Below, piece after piece: positions 1 through 4,873 of a DNA stretch of 5,704 bases; position 1 is the first letter of the stretch; each line of letters begins with the position of its first letter. Made by a program: the position numbers and the translations under genes. Origin of the DNA: Bacteroidota bacterium. Its GTDB lineage: Bacteria; Bacteroidota; Rhodothermia; Rhodothermales; Rubricoccaceae. The notes under the pieces are model-generated. The model was not told where the DNA came from, searched no databases, and worked only from the letters and a program-made list of their open reading frames with translations. The stretch is from assembly GCA_022564455.1 (NCBI GenBank), contig JADFLK010000161.1, positions 1 through 5,704 on the forward strand, given 5' to 3'.

Positions 1-588
1 CGTGCCCTCTTTGTGGAGCTTTATCAGAAGCTTCTGGATCTCGTCGGCCACGCGGGGGTCGAGGTTGCCGGTGGGCTCGTCGGCCAGCAGCAACACGGGT
101 TCGTTGACGATGGCCCGCGCGATGCAGGCGCGCTGCTGCTCCCCGCCCGACAATTCGTGCGGCTTTGCATGCGCCCTGTGGCTGAGGCCGACCCGCGTCA
201 GCGCCTGCATCACCCGCTCCTTCACGACACGGCCGCGTTTGCCCGTCGCGTAGAGCGCGAAGGCGATGTTATCAAACGCACTCCGGTCCGGCAGCAACTG
301 AAAATCCTGAAAGACCACACCCAACGACCGCCGCAAAAACGGTATCTCCTTGTCGGCAATGCGATCCGACTGGTAGTGCCCAACCCGGACGAAGCCAAAA
401 TCGGGCTTGATATCCATGTAGAGCAGCTTCAACACCGTGCTCTTGCCGCTTCCGGTCGGGCCAATGAGGTAGGCCATCTCTCCTTTGCCGAGCGAGAGGC
501 TCAGGTCGTCGGCCACCTCGAGGCGCTCGCCGGAATGGCCGGGGTACGAAACGGCTACGTTGCGAAGCTCGACGAGCGTGCCTTCCAC
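1..588 (-). CDS. ftsE: FtsE-like ABC transporter ATP-binding protein (3' end outside window)
   Basis: This is an ABC-type ATPase of the FtsE family. In known bacteria FtsE works with the membrane protein FtsX at the division site and controls peptidoglycan hydrolases. The 196 visible residues contain Walker A GPTGSGKST (43-51), a Q-loop in VVFQDFQLLPDRS (91-103), signature LSGGEQQR (146-153), Walker B LLLADEP (166-172) and D-loop NLDP (175-178). The run KEIPFLRR followed by VFQDFQLL is typical of FtsE and separates it from LolD or MacB ATPases. The H-loop and about 25-30 C-terminal residues lie beyond the left edge. An in-frame TGA stands 8 codons upstream and the only start codon after it is the GTG at 588, so I place the start there, although no Shine-Dalgarno sequence precedes it. 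It begins 42 bp after the methyltransferase stop. No ftsX is visible; it could lie to the left or elsewhere. ABC ATPase is certain; the FtsE assignment is probable. Confidence 0.85.
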   Translation of the reverse strand, partial: MEGTLVELRNVAVSYPGHSGERLEVADDLSLSLGKGEMAYLIGPTGSGKSTVLKLLYMDIKPDFGFVRVGHYQSDRIADKEIPFLRRSLGVVFQDFQLLPDRSAFDNIAFALYATGKRGRVVKERVMQALTRVGLSHRAHAKPHELSGGEQQRACIARAIVNEPVLLLADEPTGNLDPRVADEIQKLLIKLHKEGT

Positions 589-630
589 TGGAGTATGCGG
601 GTCCGAGGTTCAAAAAGGAGGTACCGGAAG

Positions 631-1332
631 CTAACCACGTAGCGCTCTCCTCAGCACGTGATGGATGCGCTCGCTTGCTTCGTTGGCCGGATCGAACGTA
701 AATCCACCGTAGCTGGCTTCAATCGAGAAGGCGGATGTTCCAATCAGCGCCTCCATCTCATCCTGGGTGTACGCACGCTGGACGTGCTTCTCCGTATACG
801 TTTTGCCGTCGATGCCAAGCCGGAAAAGCGTCGTGTGGAGTTGCGTATCTGCATCGTATCGACTGGTGCGGAGGAACCGAAATGCGCCATCTCGCCTCGA
901 ATCGTCAAATCCGTCAGAATGGTTGAGCGAATTGGCGGGCGTGCTATGGTCGAAGACGAACACTCCTCCCGGTCGCAGCGCAGCGTCGGCGCTACGGAAA
1001 ACTGCCGTGACCTCCGCAGGCTCGGTGACGTAGTTAATGCCGTCGTACAACAACAGGATGATATCGTACTGAGGCTCGGAAGGCACGGCCCGAAAGTCCA
1101 TTTGCTTGAACGAGATCGGAATGCGCGCCTGCTGAGCCTTTCGGCGAGCTACCCTCAGCATCTCTTCGGAGAAATCGGAGGCATGGTAGCTGTAACCCCC
1201 GAGAGGCTGAAGGATCAGAGCCAATGAACCCGTTCCACACCCCAGTTCAAGGATATCGCCCGCCGCCGGATGGTGCTGTTGGAGGAGTTCGAAGACGTAC
1301 TCCGCCCACATCACGTAATCCACGTGGGTCAT
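631..1332 (-). CDS. class I SAM-dependent methyltransferase (start uncertain)
   Basis: A Rossmann-fold SAM-dependent methyltransferase of 233 residues from the first ATG; the substrate is unknown. Motif I is LELGCGTGSL (28-37), which binds SAM. An acidic residue at the end of strand 2 is D53 in ASDFS. QMDFR (77-81) corresponds to the motif touching the adenine. YDIILLLYDGINYV (89-102) and LRPGGVFVFD (119-128) fit strands 4 and 5. The N-terminal MTHVDYVMWAEYV resembles the helix preceding motif I in small methyltransferases such as B. subtilis YqeM. As I remember that family, the conserved stretch starts earlier with a pattern like LAxVYDxxM. Here LLAEVYDTVM is encoded in frame immediately upstream of the ATG (1330-1359), so the ATG at 1332 probably trims the protein. 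No ATG, GTG or TTG lies in frame between 1333 and the pdxA stop. The gene sits between pdxA and ftsE. No specific substrate can be argued from that context. Confidence 0.85.
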   Translation of the reverse strand: MTHVDYVMWAEYVFELLQQHHPAAGDILELGCGTGSLALILQPLGGYSYHASDFSEEMLRVARRKAQQARIPISFKQMDFRAVPSEPQYDIILLLYDGINYVTEPAEVTAVFRSADAALRPGGVFVFDHSTPANSLNHSDGFDDSRRDGAFRFLRTSRYDADTQLHTTLFRLGIDGKTYTEKHVQRAYTQDEMEALIGTSAFSIEASYGGFTFDPANEASERIHHVLRRALRG

Positions 1333-1470
1333 GACCGTGTCGTAGACTTCGGCGAGAAGCGTGTAGGGCGAGGCGGGGATTGGGGGTCTCGGATTTGAGA
1401 TTTCGGGCTTTGGTTTTCGGATTTCTGATTCGGTACTTGGAACTTGGAATTCAGAACAGGCCTGGCAAAC
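1333..1470 (-). other. stop-free in-frame extension joining pdxA to the methyltransferase
   Basis: These 46 codons run from the pdxA TGA (1471-1473) to the methyltransferase ATG. They are in the frame of both genes and contain no stop. The part nearest the ATG (1330-1365) reads YTLLAEVYDTVM and looks like genuine methyltransferase sequence. The part farther away is the translated heptamer array and reads in seven-residue steps, SEIRKPK then PEISNPR. There is no ATG, GTG or TTG in frame. The ATC at 1378-1380 is the only near-cognate codon placed just before the conserved-looking stretch; using it would give a 249-residue protein. Open frame and absence of starts are direct observations; use of a non-AUG start or TGA readthrough is inference. 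Confidence 0.5.
1379..1462 (+). repeat. degenerate tandem heptamer array, spacer pdxA/methyltransferase
   Basis: Starting at 1386, the plus strand can be cut into consecutive 7-bp units with almost no slippage: atttgag (1393), atttcgg (1400), gctttgg (1407), ttttcgg (1414), atttctg (1421), then after a one-base phase change acttgga (1435), acttgga (1442) and attcaga (1449). The pattern fades at both ends, at about 1379 and 1462. It fills almost the whole spacer and abuts the methyltransferase N-terminal coding sequence. The methyltransferase mRNA carries the complementary CGAAATC-like strand. Heptanucleotide tandem repeats are known from cyanobacterial intergenic DNA (STRR sequences), but I do not recognise this unit as a named family. 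Confidence 0.75.
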
Positions 1471-2502
1471 TCACGAGTTCGCAGCCTTTCTCTTCCCTAC
1501 GATATCTGCTGCGAGACGGATGGCCTCCACCATCGAATCGGCCGAGGCCACGCCCTGCCCGGCAATTCCGAAGGCCGTTCCGTGATCGGGTGACGTGCGG
1601 ACGATGGGCAAACCCAACGTCACGTTGACGCCCGCGCCCATCGCCAGCGCCTTGAACGGCGCGAGACCCTGATCGTGGTACATGGCCAGCACGGCATCGA
1701 ACTCTTTGTCTCCTCGCCGACCAAAGAAACCATCCGCGGCAAAGGGGCCGGAAACGTCGAGACCGGCTGCCTGGGCGGCCTCCAGCGCCGGCTGGATGAT
1801 CTCGATTTCCTCGCGGCCGAGCACCCCGCCGTCTCCCGCATGTGGGTTCAGCCCCAGCACCGCGATGCGCGGCTCTGCGATTCCAAAATCGCTAACAAGG
1901 CTGTTTGAAACGGTTTGCAGGGTTTCTGTGATACGTTCGTTTGTGATCAGCCCGGCAACACGTGCAATCGGCTCGTGGATGGTGAGAAGGGCAATCCGAA
2001 TGGGCGGGCGGAGACCGTCCGAGACGAGCATCATTGCAAAACGCTCGGCGTTGGTTCGCTCGGCGAGGAACTCGGTGTGACCCGGAAAATCATACCCACC
2101 GAGTTTGATGGCCTCCTTGGAGATGGGCGCAGTAACCATGGCATCGGCCTCGCCGGAGAGACACAGATCGCACGCGCGCGCTACGCTCTCCATCGCCAGC
2201 CGGCCTGCACCGGCTCGGATTTGCCCAGGCTCGATCTCGAAGGGACCGTCCAACGCGACATCCACCACCTTTACTCCACTGAGTACTCCATTGAGCGCTT
2301 CACGAAGACCGAGGCGCTCAGCCCAGTGCTCCATCACCAAAACAGACCCCACTACGACGCACCGCACTCGCTCTTGTAGCTCCGGCGATTGAAGGGCCTT
2401 CAGCACCACCTCCGGCCCTATCCCGTTCGGATCGCCTGCTGTGAGAGCGAACACCGGCCGATCCTGCGCATCCAATGAAGGAGCAGGCAAAGGAGCGGCC
2501 AT
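1471..2502 (-). CDS. pdxA: 4-hydroxythreonine-4-phosphate dehydrogenase PdxA
   Basis: PdxA oxidises 4-phosphohydroxy-L-threonine with NAD(P). The product, after decarboxylation, feeds PdxJ in the DXP-dependent pathway to pyridoxine 5'-phosphate; the enzyme is cytosolic. The length of 343 residues is close to the E. coli enzyme (329). Conserved blocks are TAGDPNGIGPEV (21-32), TAPISKEAI (124-132), PGHTEFLA (140-147), GLNPHAGDGG (217-226), AMYHDQGLAPFK (273-284) and VRTSPDHGTAF (301-311). By comparison with E. coli PdxA, the three metal-ligand histidines correspond to H176 (TIHEP), H221 (NPHAG) and H276 (YHDQG), and H142/T143 to the substrate-binding pair. All are present, so the enzyme should be active. 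The ATG overlaps the lipoprotein stop by one base (TAATG at 2500-2504), which suggests coupled translation, and no Shine-Dalgarno sequence is seen. The first 15 residues are a Pro/Ala-rich leader before the conserved fold. Its TGA stop is the only barrier to the in-frame methyltransferase downstream. Confidence 0.97.
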   Translation of the reverse strand: MAAPLPAPSLDAQDRPVFALTAGDPNGIGPEVVLKALQSPELQERVRCVVVGSVLVMEHWAERLGLREALNGVLSGVKVVDVALDGPFEIEPGQIRAGAGRLAMESVARACDLCLSGEADAMVTAPISKEAIKLGGYDFPGHTEFLAERTNAERFAMMLVSDGLRPPIRIALLTIHEPIARVAGLITNERITETLQTVSNSLVSDFGIAEPRIAVLGLNPHAGDGGVLGREEIEIIQPALEAAQAAGLDVSGPFAADGFFGRRGDKEFDAVLAMYHDQGLAPFKALAMGAGVNVTLGLPIVRTSPDHGTAFGIAGQGVASADSMVEAIRLAADIVGKRKAANS

Positions 2503-2504
2503 TA
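2500..2504 (-). promoter_or_regulatory. TAATG stop-start overlap (lipoprotein/pdxA)
   Basis: On the minus strand the lipoprotein TAA (2502-2504) and the pdxA ATG (2500-2502) share one A. No purine-rich ribosome site precedes this ATG. Termination-coupled reinitiation is therefore the simplest way for pdxA to be translated, and the two genes must be on one mRNA. The overlap is observed; the coupling is inferred from how such overlaps usually behave. Confidence 0.7.
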
Positions 2505-3200
2505 CAGGAGCGGGATGCAGGTTACGTCGTCGGTGAGCGTGGCTTCGCGCGTAGTGAGATCGAAGCGCGAGCGAACACTAACGCCTACGGCCAGGCTGTC
2601 CTCAAACCACACGCCCGACTCCGGGCAATCCACGCCTACTGCATTCAGGCCTTCCTGGCTCTCAAATACTTCGGGCGGCTCGCCGTAAAGCAACCCGCCG
2701 TCACGAATTTCCACGGGCTCCTCGTACGGAGCTTCGTGTACCACCGAGCCAGACGCGAGATCGATAACACGGATCAGATGCTCCTCTTCGGTCGTCCGCT
2801 CAAGGAGAAGCAGATCGCCGACGATGCCAAAGAAAGTCTCTGTGTCTTCATTTGTATCGGTAGAAAACACAGCCTGGGCAAGCGAGGCGTCGCATTGCCC
2901 CCGGCTGCTTCCCGAGAAGACAGCGACAACTTCACCCGCACCGCTTCGCGCTACGCGGACGACCCGCTGCCCGTACACGTAACAAGCGCCGTCTTCCATT
3001 GCCCAGAACTGCTCAGGGATATCGGAACCCGGAATGCCCGGTTCACCACGCTGCTGGGTGATGGCCTGGAGCGAATCTGTCCGCGCCGCGAAGGCACTCG
3101 AATCGGATGAGGCGCTGCTGCCGGTTTCAGAAGAATCGGATTCCGAACCGCAAGCAGCCAGCGTGAACGTGCCGAGGAGCAAGAAAAAGCGGGATTTCAT
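2502..3200 (-). CDS. uncharacterised small lipoprotein
   Basis: I do not recognise the family. From the ATG at 3200 the protein has 232 residues. It opens with a short lipoprotein signal: MKSR, a hydrophobic stretch FFLLLGTFTLA, and a lipobox LAAC with the lipidated cysteine at 17. Next comes a Ser/Asp/Glu-rich tether (18-35). The +2 residue is Gly rather than Asp, so outer-membrane sorting is plausible. The mature part has four further cysteines (73, 103, 192, 228), enough for two disulfides in an oxidising compartment. Segments such as IRVIDLASGSVVHE (143-156) recall single blades of beta-propeller proteins, but the protein is too short for a full propeller. A TTG at 3254 in the same frame would add 18 residues before the signal peptide, so I reject that start. 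The gene lies 129 bp after pepA and overlaps pdxA by one base. A role linked to pyridoxal phosphate synthesis cannot be claimed from position alone. Confidence 0.8.
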   Translation of the reverse strand: MKSRFFLLLGTFTLAACGSESDSSETGSSASSDSSAFAARTDSLQAITQQRGEPGIPGSDIPEQFWAMEDGACYVYGQRVVRVARSGAGEVVAVFSGSSRGQCDASLAQAVFSTDTNEDTETFFGIVGDLLLLERTTEEEHLIRVIDLASGSVVHEAPYEEPVEIRDGGLLYGEPPEVFESQEGLNAVGVDCPESGVWFEDSLAVGVSVRSRFDLTTREATLTDDVTCIPLL

Positions 3201-3236
3201 GGGAGTGCGGGTGAGGACGCACCGTAGTGTACTCCC
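3201..3236 (-). promoter_or_regulatory. possible mRNA hairpin directly before the lipoprotein start
   Basis: In the minus-strand transcript, GUGCG (3218-3222) can pair with CGCAC (3205-3209) around an 8-base loop. Immediately outside, GGGA (3233-3236) can pair with UCCC (3201-3204), leaving a one-sided bulge of about ten bases. The final UCCC touches the AUG at 3200. A GC-rich stem in this place could influence initiation of the lipoprotein and, through the TAATG overlap, of pdxA. There is no U-tract, so it is not an intrinsic terminator. The stems are short and could arise by chance in GC-rich DNA. Confidence 0.3.
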
Positions 3237-3271
3237 GCGGCGCCAATCAAGCAACGGAATTAGGAGCTGTT

Positions 3272-3313
3272 CTATATCCCAAGCTCCAAATCCGAAATCC
3301 TCGAACCAATCTC
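3272..3313 (-). repeat. degenerate tandem heptamer array, spacer pepA/lipoprotein
   Basis: Plus-strand units with a 7-bp period are ctatatc (3272), ccaagct (3279), ccaaatc (3286), cgaaatc (3293), ctcgaac (3300) and caatctc (3307). Read on the minus strand they become the GATTTGG and GATTTCG words of the other two arrays, so this copy is inverted relative to them. It lies 16 bp downstream of the pepA stop and at least 70 bp upstream of the lipoprotein start. This spacer otherwise holds only the possible start-codon hairpin; no convincing promoter is visible. Confidence 0.65.
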
Positions 3314-3329
3314 AACACGGCTACTGTAC

Positions 3330-4796
3330 TCAGACCCCAGCCAGGTCCGTCAACATGGAGGCCAGGAGCCGAACCCCAAAACCGGTAGCGCCTTTCGGGT
3401 GGTACCCGCGCTCCGTGTCGCCGTACGCAGGCCCGGCAATGTCCAGATGCACCCACGGATAGCCCATATCGTTTGCATCGTGAACATCCTTGGTAAAGTG
3501 CTCAAGGAACTTGGCCGCGGTAATCGCTCCTGCCCCGCCGCCGCCAACGTTTTTCAGATCGGCCACGTCGCTTTTGAGCTGCTCCTTGTAGAAATCGAAC
3601 AGCGGGAGCGGAGCAACGAGATCGCCTGTGGCTCGGCCTGCTTTCTGAAACAGTGCAATACGTTCGTCGGCGCCTTCGCCCTCTTTGGTGATGACGGCGG
3701 CCACCCGCGAGCCGAGCGCAACGACTTGCGCCCCTGTAAGCGTGGCCACATCCACGACAAGTTGCGGATCGAAGCGGCGGGCGTAGGAGAGGGCATCCGC
3801 GAGCACCATGCGGCCCTCGGCATCCGTGTTGAGAACTTCAACCGTAGCACCCGAGTGCATCCGGACCACATCGCCCGGCACGTAGGCATCCAACCCCGGC
3901 CGGTTGTCGGTGGACGGAATCAGCGCAATGACATGCAGCGGCAGTCCGAGCCGCGCCAGCGCTACCATCGCACCAATTACGACGGCCCCGCCGGCCATGT
4001 CCATCTTCATGTGGTCCATCGAGTCCTTCGTGGTCTTGAGCGACAGCCCGCCGGTATCGAACGTGACGGCCTTGCCCACGAGCACGACCGGCTGCGCGTT
4101 CACGGCGCCCTCCGGCTTGTGCTCCATCACGATGAACGCAGGCGGCTGCACACTGCCCCGGTTGACGGCGAGGAGGCCGCCCATACCTTCAGCTTCGATC
4201 CGTGATTTATCCCAAACCTCCACACGAAGGCCGACGGCTTCTCCCGCTTCCTTTGCCAGCGTTCCGAGGCCTTGTGGCGTGGTTTCGTCAGGCGAGCGGT
4301 TGACAAGATCGCGCGCCAGGTTGGTAGCCTCGGCGTAAACCTGGGCTGTTTGGATGGCGGAATCGGCGCTTTCATCCGCAACGACCATCAGTTTTGCGGG
4401 GCCGGGCCACTGGGCGTCCTCTTCTGTTTTGTAGCGGAGATAGCGGTAGGCACCCAGCATGAAACCCTCAACGCAGGCTCCAACGGTCTCTTCGTTGTCG
4501 GCTGCAATCGCGACCGTCTCCGCTTTCAGCACCAGCGCCTCGGCCGCACCCATCGCCGCGGCGATACGGCGGGCATCGTCATCGTCTTCATCGGCAACTA
4601 CCACGCACACACGCGCACCGTCGGTTGCATAAAACATCGCGGCCTTCTTGGTCGTTCGCGCGTCTTCTGCCGCCCGGCCAACCGCATCCCCAAACTGCTC
4701 TCGCCAACTATTCGGCGGCTGCTCGCTTTCTAGAAGGAGAACGGTAAGATCGGCGCCTTCTGCCGCGTCCAGGTTCAGAATGCGTTGGATGTCCAT
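3330..4796 (-). CDS. pepA: leucyl aminopeptidase, M17 family (PepA)
   Basis: A cytosolic di-metal aminopeptidase that releases N-terminal residues, chiefly Leu, from peptides; the family forms hexamers. At 488 residues it is the normal length. The N-terminal part (1 to about 140) is the variable domain and the rest is the catalytic domain. VGKAVTFDTGGLSLK (240-254) and MDHMKMDMAGG (260-270) carry K242, D247, K254 and D266. The M17 signature NTDAEGR (323-329) carries D325, E327 and R329. These match E. coli PepA K270, D275, K282, D293, D352, E354 and R356, with one inserted residue between K254 and D266. No catalytic or metal residue is missing. The C-terminal block HLDIAGPAYGD (450-460) followed by KGATGFGVRLL is also typical. 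Some E. coli PepA homologues bind DNA in Xer recombination; nothing here supports or excludes that. The gene starts 77 bp after nrnA and is flanked on both sides by heptamer arrays in opposite orientation. No Shine-Dalgarno sequence precedes the ATG; the upstream mRNA is pyrimidine-rich. Confidence 0.97.
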   Translation of the reverse strand: MDIQRILNLDAAEGADLTVLLLESEQPPNSWREQFGDAVGRAAEDARTTKKAAMFYATDGARVCVVVADEDDDDARRIAAAMGAAEALVLKAETVAIAADNEETVGACVEGFMLGAYRYLRYKTEEDAQWPGPAKLMVVADESADSAIQTAQVYAEATNLARDLVNRSPDETTPQGLGTLAKEAGEAVGLRVEVWDKSRIEAEGMGGLLAVNRGSVQPPAFIVMEHKPEGAVNAQPVVLVGKAVTFDTGGLSLKTTKDSMDHMKMDMAGGAVVIGAMVALARLGLPLHVIALIPSTDNRPGLDAYVPGDVVRMHSGATVEVLNTDAEGRMVLADALSYARRFDPQLVVDVATLTGAQVVALGSRVAAVITKEGEGADERIALFQKAGRATGDLVAPLPLFDFYKEQLKSDVADLKNVGGGGAGAITAAKFLEHFTKDVHDANDMGYPWVHLDIAGPAYGDTERGYHPKGATGFGVRLLASMLTDLAGV

Positions 4797-4802
4797 GAAG
4801 AT

Positions 4803-4866
4803 GATTTCGGATTCTGGAGAAGGAGGGATGGAGGTTTTGATATCGGATATCGGATTTGGAGTTTGG
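4803..4866 (+). repeat. degenerate tandem heptamer array, spacer nrnA/pepA
   Basis: Two blocks keep a 7-bp period on the plus strand: gatttcg (4803) with gattctg (4810), and gatatcg (4839), gatatcg (4846), gatttgg (4853), agtttgg (4860). Between them (4817-4838) is purine-rich sequence that matches the unit poorly. The array begins 7 bp upstream of the pepA ATG, so it occupies the region where a ribosome binding site would be expected. In mRNA it appears as the complementary strand. The segment 4845-4866 has a near-identical inverted partner at 3279-3300 on the other side of pepA. Confidence 0.7.
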
Positions 4867-4873
4867 ACAAATC

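Noticed and set aside
612..623. strong Shine-Dalgarno-like AAAAAGGAGGTA on the plus strand
   Set aside because: No start codon lies at suitable spacing before a real gene. On the minus strand it reads as the complement, resembling the 16S rRNA 3' end, which is probably chance.
589..630. terminator or promoter between the methyltransferase and ftsE
   Set aside because: The 42 bp contain only a KpnI-like GGTACC palindrome and a short T-run on the minus strand, with no stem of useful length.
13..642. 209-codon plus-strand open frame across the left edge
   Set aside because: It is antisense to the FtsE-like ATPase, whose Walker A, signature and Walker B motifs are all intact on the minus strand.
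1675..2392. several plus-strand open frames opposite pdxA
   Set aside because: PdxA is complete with all metal and substrate residues; these frames show no domain and no plausible ribosome site.
3201..3254. TTG start at 3254 extending the lipoprotein by 18 residues
   Set aside because: It would put an Arg-rich segment before the signal peptide; the ATG at 3200 gives a standard lipoprotein signal and lipobox.
3240..3320. possible minus-strand promoter with TATAGA as -10 near 3270-3275
   Set aside because: No acceptable -35 element at 16-18 bp and no Bacteroidota-type TTTG box pairing with it; the match is within array sequence.
3399..4205. 268-codon open frame on the plus strand opposite pepA
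   Set aside because: It lies entirely antisense to a fully conserved M17 enzyme, has no recognisable motif and is the expected by-product of GC-rich codon use.
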